A stretch of DNA of 31,912 bases from VBDM01 sp049663805. GTDB lineage: Bacteria > Pseudomonadota > Gammaproteobacteria > Burkholderiales > SG8-39. The number at the start of each line of letters is the position of its first letter. Within the stretch, counting starts at the first letter, position 1. This document shows, piece by piece, positions 24,945 through 31,912 of this stretch. The translations under genes and the position numbers were made by a program. The notes beneath the pieces are model-generated. The model was given only the letters and a program-made list of their open reading frames with translations, searched no databases and had not been told where the DNA came from. The stretch spans positions 1 to 31,912 of the forward strand of contig JBATEB010000327.1 of NCBI GenBank assembly GCA_049663805.1, in the 5' to 3' direction.

Positions 24945-26027
24945 ATGTTCTCCGCCGCCGACCATGAGCATATGGGGCGGGCGCTGGCGCTCGCCGGGCG
25001 CGGCCTGTATACGACCACGCCCAACCCGCGCGTCGGGTGCGTCGTCGTGGCAGGCGGCGCGGTCGTCGGCGAGGGCTGGCACGAGAAGGCGGGCCTCGCG
25101 CACGCGGAAGTCCTGGCGCTGAAAGCGGCCGGCGAAAAGGCACGCGGCGCGACGCTCTACCTCAACCTCGAGCCCTGCAGCCACCACGGGCGCACCCCGC
25201 CGTGCGCGGAGGCGATCGCCGCCGCGGGCGTCAAGCGCGTCGTCGCGGCGATGCAGGACCCCAACCCCAAAGTCGCCGGGTCCGGGTTTGCGAAGCTGCG
25301 CGCGGGGGGCATCGCGGTCGAGCAGGGGCTGAAGGAAGACGAGGCGCGCGAGCTCAACATCGGCTTCGTCGCGCGTATGACGCGCGGCCGGCCCTGGGTG
25401 CGCATGAAGATCGCGGCGAGCCTGGACGGACGCACCGCGCTCGCGAACGGCAAGAGCCGCTGGATCACGGGCGAGGCGGCACGCGCGGACGGTCATCGCT
25501 TTCGCGCGCGTGCCTGTGCCCTCCTCACCGGTCACGGCACGGTGAGGGACGACGATCCGCAGTTGAACGTGCGCGGCATCGAAACCTCCCGCCAGCCGCT
25601 CAAGATCGTCGTCGATTCCCGATTCGACACGCCGCCGTCGGTCCGCCTCCTCAAGGAGGGGAGGACGCTGGTCGTCGGCGCGGTGGAGGACGCGAAAAAA
25701 ATCGCGACCCTCCGGGCCGCGGGAGCGGAAACGGCGATCATTCCGAACGAGGGCGGCAAGGTCGAGCTGTTTCACCTGATGGAAGAGCTGGCCCGCCGCG
25801 AGCTGAACGAGATCCACGTCGAGGCGGGGACCAGGCTGAACGGCTCGCTGCTGCAGGCGGGCGTGGTGGACGAGCTGCTCGTCTACTTCGCACCCGGAAT
25901 CATCGGCGATTCCGGCCGGGGGATGTTCGACCTGCCCGAGCTGACCGAGCTCGCGCGGAGCACGTCACTTGAGATCCGCGAGGTCGAGCGCGTCGGCGGC
26001 GACCTGCGCATCCTGGCGAGGCTGTGA
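24945..26027 (+). CDS. ribD: RibD, bifunctional riboflavin biosynthesis deaminase/reductase
   Basis: This 360-residue enzyme performs two riboflavin steps: deamination of the 2,5-diaminopyrimidine and NADPH reduction of the ribose chain. The N-terminal zinc deaminase has H53-A-E55 and PCSHHGRTPPC (C78, C87) as metal and catalytic residues, after NPRVGCVVV. The reductase domain begins around RPWVRMKIAASLDGRTA (about 148) and has the conserved ITGEAARADGHRFRA and VDSRFDTP text. Start ATG 24945 lies one base after nrdR, so the two are translationally linked. In many relatives ribE (riboflavin synthase) and ribBA follow. Here an ABC-2 exporter follows, so the rest of the pathway is elsewhere. Confidence 0.96.
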   Translation: MFSAADHEHMGRALALAGRGLYTTTPNPRVGCVVVAGGAVVGEGWHEKAGLAHAEVLALKAAGEKARGATLYLNLEPCSHHGRTPPCAEAIAAAGVKRVVAAMQDPNPKVAGSGFAKLRAGGIAVEQGLKEDEARELNIGFVARMTRGRPWVRMKIAASLDGRTALANGKSRWITGEAARADGHRFRARACALLTGHGTVRDDDPQLNVRGIETSRQPLKIVVDSRFDTPPSVRLLKEGRTLVVGAVEDAKKIATLRAAGAETAIIPNEGGKVELFHLMEELARRELNEIHVEAGTRLNGSLLQAGVVDELLVYFAPGIIGDSGRGMFDLPELTELARSTSLEIREVERVGGDLRILARL

Positions 26028-26037
26028 GGCGAAAGGA

Positions 26038-27009
26038 ATGGACGCGGTGCCCGCCCTCCCTCGATCGGGCAACGTTGCTTCCGTGCACCCGGTCATCTCC
26101 GTCGCGAGCCTGTCCAAGACCTACGCCTCCGGCCTGAAGGCCCTCGACAACATCGATCTGGAGATCCGCCGCGGCGAGATTTTCGCGCTGCTCGGCCCCA
26201 ACGGCGCGGGAAAGACGACCCTCATCGGAACGATCTGCGGGATCGTCAATCCGAGCGGGGGCAGGATTCTCGTCGACGGTCACGACATCGCTGTGGACTA
26301 TCGCGCCGCGCGCTCGCTCATCGGCCTCGTTCCGCAGGAGCTGACGACCGACGCTTTCGAGACGGTGTGGAATACCGTGTCCTTCAGCCGCGGCCTCTTC
26401 GGCAAGCCCGCCAATCGCGCCCACATCGAGAAGGTGCTCAGGGACCTCTCGCTGTGGGCGAGGAAAGACAGCAAGGTGATGACGCTCTCGGGCGGCATGA
26501 AGCGGCGGCTGCTGATCGCCAAGGCGCTCTCGCACGAGCCCAGGATCCTCTTTCTCGACGAACCGACCGCCGGCGTCGACGTCGAGCTGCGGCGCGAGAT
26601 GTGGAATCTCGTGCGCTCGCTCCAAGCCTCGGGGGTCACCATCATCCTCACCACCCACTACATCGACGAGGCCGAGGAGATGGCCGACCGGATCGGGGTG
26701 ATCCACAAGGGCAGGATCATCCTGGTGGAGGAAAAGACCGAGCTGATGCGCAAGCTCGGGCGGAAACAGCTGACGCTGCAGCTGCACGAGCCGCTGGCGG
26801 GCATTCCGCCGGCGCTGTCCGCCTACAAGCTCGAGCTCTCGAAAGACAGTTGCGAGCTGACCTATACGTACGACGAGCGCGTCGACCGGGTCGGGATCCC
26901 CGCGCTGCTCGCCGGTCTCGCCGGAGCGGGCATCCGCTTCAGGGACCTGCATACGACGCAAAGCTCGCTCGAGGACATATTCGTCACCCTGGTGGGAGAC
27001 AGGAAATGA
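26038..27009 (+). CDS. ABC-2 type exporter ATPase (YadG-like)
   Basis: This 323-residue ATPase has Walker A GPNGAGKTT (53-61), Q-loop LVPQELT (Q100), signature LSGGMKRR (150-157), Walker B ILFLDEPTAGVD (170-181) and switch histidine H207 in TTHYIDEAEEMADR. Pairing with a downstream ABC-2 permease is like E. coli YadG/YadH. The exported substrate is unknown. The C-terminal 100 residues (LTLQLHEPLAGIPPALSAYK onward) are a typical accessory domain. ATG 26038 lies immediately after AGGA, which is too close. GTG 26047 gives a better spacing of nine bases and may be the true start, making the protein three residues shorter. It begins ten bases after ribD. Confidence 0.88.
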   Translation: MDAVPALPRSGNVASVHPVISVASLSKTYASGLKALDNIDLEIRRGEIFALLGPNGAGKTTLIGTICGIVNPSGGRILVDGHDIAVDYRAARSLIGLVPQELTTDAFETVWNTVSFSRGLFGKPANRAHIEKVLRDLSLWARKDSKVMTLSGGMKRRLLIAKALSHEPRILFLDEPTAGVDVELRREMWNLVRSLQASGVTIILTTHYIDEAEEMADRIGVIHKGRIILVEEKTELMRKLGRKQLTLQLHEPLAGIPPALSAYKLELSKDSCELTYTYDERVDRVGIPALLAGLAGAGIRFRDLHTTQSSLEDIFVTLVGDRK

Positions 27010-27776
27010 ACGCCATGAACGTCCATGCGATCCACGCGATCTACAAGTTCGAAATGTCGCGCACCCGGCGCACGCTGATGCAGAGCATCATCGCGCCGGT
27101 GATTTCGACGGCCCTGTATTTCGTCGTCTTCGGGGCGGCGATCGGCGCTCGCATCCCCGAGGTCGAGGGCGTCAGCTACGGCGCCTTCATCGTGCCGGGG
27201 CTCATCATGCTGTCGCTGCTGACGCAGAGCCTCTCCAACGCCTCCTTCGGCATCTACTTCCCGAAGTTCACCGGGACGATATACGAGCTCCTGTCGGCGC
27301 CGGTGTCCTACCTTGAAATCGTCGTGAGCTACGTCGGAGCCGCGGCGACCAAATCGATGATCCTCGGGCTCATTATCCTCGCGACCGCGGCGCTGCTGGT
27401 GCCGCTGCGGATCGAACACCCGGTGTGGATGATCCTGTTCCTGGTGCTGACCTCGGTGACTTTCAGCCTGGTCGGCTTCATCATCGGCATCTGGGCCGAC
27501 GGCTTCGAAAAGCTGCAAGCGATACCGCTTTTGATCATCACGCCGCTGACGTTCCTGGGCGGGAGTTTCTACTCGATCGACATGCTGCCGCCGTTCTGGC
27601 AGACGGTGTCGCTTTTCAACCCGGTGGTGTACCTGGTGAGCGGTTTCCGCTGGAGCTTCTATGGCCTCGCCGACGTGGGCGTCGGCGTGAGCCTGGCCGT
27701 CACGCTCGCGTTCCTCGGGGTATCGCTCGCGGTCGTGGCGTGGATCTTCAAGACGGGATATCGGCTGAAGACCTAG
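27006..27776 (+). CDS. ABC-2 type exporter permease (YadH-like)
   Basis: This 256-residue membrane protein has about six hydrophobic segments, from IIAPVISTALYFVVFGAAIG (about 26-45) to the last one at VSLAVTLAFLGVSLAVVAWIF. The ABC-2 pattern GVSYGAFIVPGLIMLSLL followed by ISPLT-like PLTFLGGSFYSIDMLPPFWQ near the C-terminus is characteristic of the family. It starts at ATG 27006, overlapping the ATPase stop by four bases, with AGGA nearby (ATG 27015 is an alternative). Two copies with two ATPases would make the exporter. It ends 34 bases before the convergent small repeat protein. Confidence 0.88.
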   Translation: MNAMNVHAIHAIYKFEMSRTRRTLMQSIIAPVISTALYFVVFGAAIGARIPEVEGVSYGAFIVPGLIMLSLLTQSLSNASFGIYFPKFTGTIYELLSAPVSYLEIVVSYVGAAATKSMILGLIILATAALLVPLRIEHPVWMILFLVLTSVTFSLVGFIIGIWADGFEKLQAIPLLIITPLTFLGGSFYSIDMLPPFWQTVSLFNPVVYLVSGFRWSFYGLADVGVGVSLAVTLAFLGVSLAVVAWIFKTGYRLKT

Positions 27777-27810
27777 CCGAGGCGCGTGCCGCCCGGGCCT
27801 CGCCGGCGGG

Positions 27811-28122
27811 TCATTTCTCGCCCTTGATCGCGCGCTTGAGTTCCAGCGCGCCTTCTTTCGCCGCGCCGCCCACCGCCCGGCCGGCCTTGGCGGCGCCGTG
27901 GCCGATCTCCTTGCCGACCTTCGCCGCCTCGTGGCCGATCTTCTTTCCGGCTTTCTTGCTTCCCTGCCACGCCTCGCGGGCCGTCGATCCGACCGCGCGG
28001 CCGGCTTTGCGCGCGCCGTCTTTGAGGCTCTCCTCCGCGGCCGCTCCGGAAGAAGCGCCGGCGATGCCGAGCACCAAGAGGGCGATACCGGCGGGAATCC
28101 AGGGTCGCTTCGGGGGTTGCAT
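27811..28122 (-). CDS. Small exported protein with 11-residue Lys/Ala/Gly repeats
   Basis: This 103-residue protein has a signal peptide (hydrophobic WIPAGIALLVLGIAGASSG, cleavage near AAA-E, residue 29). The mature part is made of 11-residue units: GRAVGSTAREA (41-51), GKKIGHEAAKV (59-69), GKEIGHGAAKA (70-80) and GRAVGGAAKEG (81-91). The 11-mer period, alternating charge and small residues resemble LEA-like and alpha-synuclein-like amphipathic helices that fold on membranes or during drying. No catalytic motif is present. It is rich in lysine and should be strongly basic. It would be periplasmic. I do not recognise a named family, so the function is open. It is divergent from the GST gene. 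Confidence 0.65.
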   Translation of the reverse strand: MQPPKRPWIPAGIALLVLGIAGASSGAAAEESLKDGARKAGRAVGSTAREAWQGSKKAGKKIGHEAAKVGKEIGHGAAKAGRAVGGAAKEGALELKRAIKGEK

Positions 28123-28129
28123 GTCTCAA

Positions 28130-28160
28130 TCCTATGAAAGAGGCCCACCGCGGCATAGGA
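28130..28160. promoter_or_regulatory. Seven-base inverted repeat in the divergent promoter region
   Basis: TCCTATG (28130-28136) and CATAGGA (28154-28160) are perfect inverted halves with 17 bases between them. They lie between the divergently read small repeat protein and the GST gene. Each half contains TAGGAT- or TATG-like sequence resembling a -10 box on opposite strands. It could be an operator or two facing promoters. Evidence is symmetry and position only. Confidence 0.3.
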
Positions 28161-28203
28161 TAGCGGGGACAGGGCTTCGCGGCAAACCGGGAAATCGATC
28201 GCC

Positions 28204-28935
28204 ATGCGCTATGAGCTCTACTACTGGCCCTCGATACAGGGCCGCGGCGAATTCGTGCGGCTCGCGCTGGAGGAGGCCGGCGCCGACTACGTCGATGTCG
28301 CCCGCGGCGCCGCGCGGTCCGGCCGGGGCGTACCCGCGCTCATGCGGCTCCTGGGCGACGCCGCGCTCGAGCGCCCGCCGTTCGCGCCGCCTGTCCTCAA
28401 GGCCGGTAGACAGGTGATCGCGCAGACCGCGAACATCCTCCTGTACCTTGGACCGCGGCTGCGGCTCGCGCCGAAAGACGAGGCCGGCCGGCTGTGGGCG
28501 CACCAGCTCCAGCTGACCCTCGCCGACTTCGTCAAAGAGGCGCACGACACGCATCACCCGATCGCGGCGGGCCTGTATTACGAGGAGCAGAAGCGGGAGG
28601 CGCGGCGCGCCGCACGACACTTCCTCGGGCAGCGCCTGCCGAAGTACCTCGATTACTTCGAACGCGTGCTTGCGCGAAACCCGCGCGGGGAACGGTGGCT
28701 GGTGGGCGGGACGCTCGGCTATGTCGACCTGTCGATGTTTCAGATGATCGCCGGACTGCGCTATGCCTATCCGCGCGCAATGGCGCGACTCGCCCCCGGC
28801 TATCCGCGCCTGATCGCGCTCTTCCGGCGCGTCGCCTCGCGCCCGCGCATCGCCGCCTACCTGAGATCGAAGCGGCGCCTGCCGTTCAACCGCCAGGGGA
28901 TTTTCCGGCGCTACCCCGAGCTGGACCCGAAGTAG
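28204..28935 (+). CDS. Glutathione S-transferase family protein
   Basis: This 243-residue protein has a thioredoxin-like N-terminal domain (YELYYWPSIQGRGEFVRLALEEAG), where Y7 or the neighbouring residues would contact glutathione. The cis-proline strand is FAPPVLKAGRQVIAQTANILLYLG, with the glutathione-binding QT. An all-helical C-terminal domain contains GGTLGYVDLSMFQMIAGL, a variant of the GST N-capping box. The length and pattern fit prokaryotic GSTs related to the alpha/sigma-like class. Conjugation or detoxification is the family role, with the substrate unknown. There is no signal peptide, so it is cytosolic. It is probably a single gene divergent from the small repeat protein. Confidence 0.8.
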   Translation: MRYELYYWPSIQGRGEFVRLALEEAGADYVDVARGAARSGRGVPALMRLLGDAALERPPFAPPVLKAGRQVIAQTANILLYLGPRLRLAPKDEAGRLWAHQLQLTLADFVKEAHDTHHPIAAGLYYEEQKREARRAARHFLGQRLPKYLDYFERVLARNPRGERWLVGGTLGYVDLSMFQMIAGLRYAYPRAMARLAPGYPRLIALFRRVASRPRIAAYLRSKRRLPFNRQGIFRRYPELDPK

Positions 28936-29025
28936 CCGGACGCGTGCGCTCGACGCGGGCGGCATGCCGTGGCGCGCTAAATCCGGTAGCCTAGCGCCGG
29001 TCGAGGTCGGCCAAGGGGAGGGAGC

Positions 29026-31275
29026 GTGGCGGGTACTGTCGCTTTTTCGCGGATTTCCGCGTTTCTATCGTCCGGACTGTTGTTCGCCGGCTCGGTCATG
29101 GCTGCTTCCCCGTGGACCGACGTACCCCAGGATCGCCGGTCGAAGCAGGCTTCGGTCGCGACGCGACTGACCTTGATGCCGGACCGCTACCGCCTGCTGC
29201 GGCTCGATGAAGCCGGCATGCTCGGGCTGCTCGCGGCGGCGCCGCGAGAAGGCGTGGCACCTCCCGCCGGCACCGCGCCTGCGCGAATCGAGCTGCCCAT
29301 GCCCGACGGACGGACCCTCGAGGTCGCGGTCGAAGACTCCCCCGTCATGGCGCCCGGGCTCGCGGCCAGGTACCCCGAGATCCGGACCTTCAGCGCGCAA
29401 GCCGTCGGGATACGCGGACGGCTGGATATCACGCCGCAGGGCTTTCACGGCATGCTCTACACCCCGGAGGGCACGTTATTCATCGATCCGCGCGCCGCGG
29501 GCGACGCCCGCTATTACGTGAGCTACTACCGGCGCGACTACCGGCCGGCGGACAAGCTGCGCCCGGGCGGTTTCTGCCGCCTGCATGAGCTGGGCGAGGC
29601 GCGGCAGCGCGCGTTTTCCGAACCCGTCAGCGCGGCGCGCACCGGCGATCAGCTTCGCACCTATCGCATCGCGATCGCCGCCACCGGGGAATACACGGCC
29701 TTTCACGGCGGCACGGTGGCGCTCGGCCTGGCTGCGGTCGCCACGACCCTCAACCGCGTCAACGAGGTCTATCGCCGCGACTTATCCGTGAGAATGCAGC
29801 TGGTGGCGAATAACGATCAAATCATCTACACCGATGCGAGCACCGACCCGTACACCAACGATGACGGCGTGACGATGCTCGGCCAGAATCAGGCGAACCT
29901 TGACAGCGTAATTCAACCGGGCAATTTCGACATCGGTCACGCTGTAAGCACCGGCGGGGGCGGCATCGCGCGCCTCGGCGTGGTGTGCAACGCCTCGTTC
30001 AAGGCTCAGGGCGTCACCGGTTTGCCGCAACCGATCGGCGACGCATTCGACGTCGACTTCGTCGCGCACGAAATCGGCCACCAGTTCAATGCGTTGCACA
30101 CATTCAACGGCACCACCGGCAACTGCTTCGGAAACCGCAGCGCCTCCGACGCCTTCGAGCCGGGCAGCGGCTCGACCGTCATGTCCTACTCGGGCATCTG
30201 CGGAGCCGAAGACCTGCAAGCCCATTCCGACGCGATGTTCCATGCCGGCAGCATCGCCTCCATCGCCGGCTTCGTCACCACCGGCGGCGGGGGCAGCTGC
30301 GCGGCCCTGTCCGCGACCGGCAATGCGGCGCCCACGGTCGATGCCGGCCCGGCGTTCATGATTCCCGCCGGCACGCCGTTCGAGCTTACCGGCTCGGCCA
30401 CCGATCCGGACGGCGATCCCCTCACTTACTCGTGGGAACAGATGGACGTCGGAACCGCGTCCTCGTCGCCCGCCACGATGGTGGACGATGGTTCGCGCGC
30501 TATTTTTCGCGCCTTTCTGCCGACTGCCAGTCCGACGCGCACCTTTCCGAAGCTCGCCGATCTCCTCAACAACACCGGCACGATCGGCGAGTCCTTGCCG
30601 ACCACGGACCGCAACCTGAGCTTCCGGCTCACCGCGCGCGACGGCCTGGGCGGCGTGGACGCGGCGAACGTGCAGCTGAAGGTGGTGGCGGGCGCCGGGC
30701 CGTTCGTCGTGACCGCCCCCAACGGCGGCGAGAACTTCGCCACCGGCGTGGCGACGGTGACCTGGAGCCCCGCCAACACCAACGGCGGGACGGTCGCTTG
30801 CCCGGGCGTCGACATCCTGCTCTCCACCGACGGCGGCGCGACGTTTCCGGTCACGCTGGAGGCGGGCACGCCCAACGACGGCAGCCAGAGGGTGACCTTC
30901 TCGGGTGTGAACTCGACGAGCGCGCGAGTCAAGGTGAAGTGCTCGAACAACGTCTTCTTCGACGTATCGAAGGCGAATTTTGCGTTCGCGGGCACCAACA
31001 CCGGCTGCTTCATCGCGACCGCGGCATACGGGACGCCCATGGCGAGCGAAGTCCGCTATCTGCGGGCCTTCCGCGACGAGTATCTGCTGAACAACGCGCC
31101 GGGCCGCAGCCTGGTCCGCCTGTACTACCGGCTCAGCCCGCCCGTTGCCGATTACCTGCGCGCTCACGACGGGCTGCGCGCCGTCGTCCGGCTCGGGCTG
31201 CGGCCGTTTGTGCTGCTCAGCAAACGGCTGGTCGGCGAGGAGAGTTACGCGCGTCAAACCGCCGATCGCCCATAG
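29026..31275 (+). CDS. Secreted reprolysin-like zinc metalloprotease with CFI-box C-terminus
   Basis: This 749-residue protein starts at GTG 29026 behind GGGGAGGGA. It has a signal peptide (AFLSSGLLFAGSVMA) and a propeptide-like region to about 205, then the metzincin catalytic domain starting near RTYRIAIAATGEYT. The zinc motif HEIGHQFNALH (348-358) supplies three histidines and the catalytic E349. The next domains are PKD/Ig-like (APTVDAGPAFMIPAGTPFEL, about 434 onward, and VTAPNGGENFATGVATVTW, about 565 onward), probably binding surfaces. The C-terminal module from C661 (CFIATAAYGTPMASEVRYLR) is the CFI-box C-terminal region seen on exported proteins. Its hydrophobic helix-rich end suggests membrane attachment. 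The protease likely acts outside the cell or on the surface. No inhibitor or dedicated secretion gene is adjacent. Confidence 0.85.
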   Translation: MAGTVAFSRISAFLSSGLLFAGSVMAASPWTDVPQDRRSKQASVATRLTLMPDRYRLLRLDEAGMLGLLAAAPREGVAPPAGTAPARIELPMPDGRTLEVAVEDSPVMAPGLAARYPEIRTFSAQAVGIRGRLDITPQGFHGMLYTPEGTLFIDPRAAGDARYYVSYYRRDYRPADKLRPGGFCRLHELGEARQRAFSEPVSAARTGDQLRTYRIAIAATGEYTAFHGGTVALGLAAVATTLNRVNEVYRRDLSVRMQLVANNDQIIYTDASTDPYTNDDGVTMLGQNQANLDSVIQPGNFDIGHAVSTGGGGIARLGVVCNASFKAQGVTGLPQPIGDAFDVDFVAHEIGHQFNALHTFNGTTGNCFGNRSASDAFEPGSGSTVMSYSGICGAEDLQAHSDAMFHAGSIASIAGFVTTGGGGSCAALSATGNAAPTVDAGPAFMIPAGTPFELTGSATDPDGDPLTYSWEQMDVGTASSSPATMVDDGSRAIFRAFLPTASPTRTFPKLADLLNNTGTIGESLPTTDRNLSFRLTARDGLGGVDAANVQLKVVAGAGPFVVTAPNGGENFATGVATVTWSPANTNGGTVACPGVDILLSTDGGATFPVTLEAGTPNDGSQRVTFSGVNSTSARVKVKCSNNVFFDVSKANFAFAGTNTGCFIATAAYGTPMASEVRYLRAFRDEYLLNNAPGRSLVRLYYRLSPPVADYLRAHDGLRAVVRLGLRPFVLLSKRLVGEESYARQTADRP

Positions 31276-31304
31276 GAGGGCGCGATCGATTCGCGGGACG
31301 AGGG

Positions 31305-31318
31305 CCGGACCGGTCCGG
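31305..31318. terminator. Perfect palindrome between convergent genes (possible terminator)
   Basis: CCGGACCGGTCCGG is a 14-base perfect palindrome in the 48-base gap between the protease gene and the convergent lipoprotein gene. In RNA it could form a five-pair stem with a four-base loop. On the + strand it is followed by ATTTCTC, a short T-containing run. The stem is small and the T-run poor, so the call is weak. Confidence 0.3.
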
Positions 31319-31323
31319 ATTTC

Positions 31324-31743
31324 TCAGGGCGAACAGAACGCGAGCATCGCCCGGTTGTAGCGTTCCGCGTAGTCGCGGGCGCGCTGCAGGTAGCGCAGAT
31401 GGGTGTCGCCTCGAACCGTATCGGTCGCGCCGGGCAGAACGCGCATGGGGCACCGCGGCGTCAGGCGCGACTGCTCTCCGGCGGCTATTCCGGGAAGCGA
31501 CGCGCCGCGTCCCCCCAGCGTCAGCAGGGCGGGGCGTCCCTGGTCGATCGCGCGTTTCGAGTCGCCGACCGGATCGGCCGCATCCAGCCACCTCAGGAGG
31601 TCAACGGCTTCGGCTTCGCGGGGGCTCATGGACGATGCCTCATCGGCGCGGGTCGCCGCCCTGGGCGTCGAATTCTGCGATTGCGCCGTGCAGGCGCTCA
31701 GCAGTCCTGCGATCGCGAACGCTGCCGTCGCGGCCTTCATCAT
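31324..31743 (-). CDS. Small hypothetical lipoprotein
   Basis: This 139-residue protein has a signal peptide with lipobox LLSAC (C18), so it should be membrane-anchored by lipid. The mature part includes an acidic Ser-rich linker, then SPREAEAVDLLRWLDAADPVGDSKRAIDQGRPALLTLGGRGASLPG and a C-terminal RYLQRARDYAERYNRAMLAFC. Two more cysteines, in LTPRCPM and LAFCSP, may form a disulfide. I do not recognise a family. ATG 31743 is chosen because GGAG lies about nine bases upstream; a further upstream start at 31788 would put charged residues before the signal. It is between the convergent protease gene and mscL on the same strand. Confidence 0.65.
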   Translation of the reverse strand: MMKAATAAFAIAGLLSACTAQSQNSTPRAATRADEASSMSPREAEAVDLLRWLDAADPVGDSKRAIDQGRPALLTLGGRGASLPGIAAGEQSRLTPRCPMRVLPGATDTVRGDTHLRYLQRARDYAERYNRAMLAFCSP

Positions 31744-31820
31744 TTTCGGTTTTCTCCGGAAGACTCGATCCTGGGAACGGTTCGTCACCAGGTTCTGGAA
31801 CGAGCCCGCGCTCAGGGGAT

Positions 31821-31912
31821 TCAGGCCTCGCGCGTCCGTTTCAGGCGATTGATGAACTTGACGATGAAGAAGATCGCCAGGGCAACGATGAGGAAATCGA
31901 CCAGGGTATTGA
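31821..31912 (-). CDS. mscL: Large-conductance mechanosensitive channel MscL, C-terminal part
   Basis: Only the last 29 residues and the stop are in the window; the rest lies beyond the right edge. NTLVDFLIVALAIFFIVKFI followed by NRLKRTREA matches the second transmembrane helix and the following basic loop of MscL (compare NVINFLIVAFAIFLVIKGINKL in relatives). The channel opens at high membrane tension to release solutes during osmotic downshock. The protein appears to end soon after the basic stretch, without the usual C-terminal helical bundle, though short MscL tails occur. The small lipoprotein gene follows 77 bases downstream on the same strand. Confidence 0.85.
   Translation of the reverse strand, partial: NTLVDFLIVALAIFFIVKFINRLKRTREA

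Overview
The window is about 32 kb of GC-rich, densely coding DNA. It looks like a betaproteobacterial chromosome (Burkholderiales/Nitrosomonadales-type). The reasons are the glyA-nrdR-ribD order, the mdtABC-plus-outer-membrane-factor layout, the many GTG/TTG starts and four-base stop/start overlaps, and the REP-like palindromes of a type common in that class. This placement is inference from gene content, not from an alignment. I see no rRNA, tRNA, CRISPR array, IS transposase or phage gene, and no gene-free stretch longer than about 235 bases.

Layout. 1-2086 (+): the C-terminus of a haloalkane-dehalogenase-like hydrolase, a TfoX N-terminal-domain protein, a serine/threonine dehydratase-family PLP enzyme, and the truncated first part of a Mut7-C/ubiquitin-domain gene. 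2130-4689 (+): a tightly overlapped three-gene SsuABC/TauABC-type ABC importer. 4729-6236 (-): a two-gene operon of a DUF4442 hotdog protein and a nitronate monooxygenase-like flavoprotein. 6470-6865 (+): a small putative zinc-ribbon protein. 7083-11768 (+): a six-gene unit joining a two-subunit IorAB-type molybdenum hydroxylase to soxX, soxY, soxZ and soxA. 11909-13779 (-): rtcB followed by a TPMT-like methyltransferase. 13929-22842 (+): an MdtABC-type RND exporter with two different pumps and a lipoprotein outer-membrane channel. 23000-26027 (+): glyA, nrdR and ribD. 26038-27776 (+): an ABC-2 exporter pair. 27811-28122 (-): a small exported repeat protein. 28204-28935 (+): a glutathione S-transferase-like protein. 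29026-31275 (+): a large secreted zincin protease with a CFI-box C-terminus. 31324-31743 (-): a lipoprotein. 31821-31912 (-): the end of mscL.

The most unusual unit is iorAB-soxXYZA. A periplasmic molybdenum hydroxylase without a flavin subunit is joined, with spacings of a few bases or overlaps, to the SoxXA cytochromes and the SoxYZ carrier. No soxB or soxCD is present. SoxY also lacks the usual GGCGG C-terminal arm and ends with its cysteine in the setting SACLEEGLI. The simplest reading is that SoxXA/SoxYZ have been combined with a different molybdoenzyme. This could be a variant sulfur-compound oxidation pathway, or SoxXA could act as the cytochrome c acceptor for the hydroxylase. Neither can be settled from sequence alone.

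A second theme is palindromic dispersed repeats that touch genes. One pair closes the RND operon just before the glyA promoter. A related pair contributes the start region of the methyltransferase gene. A different composite element lies between glyA and nrdR and supplies a ribosome binding site in front of a four-codon reading frame that overlaps the nrdR start.
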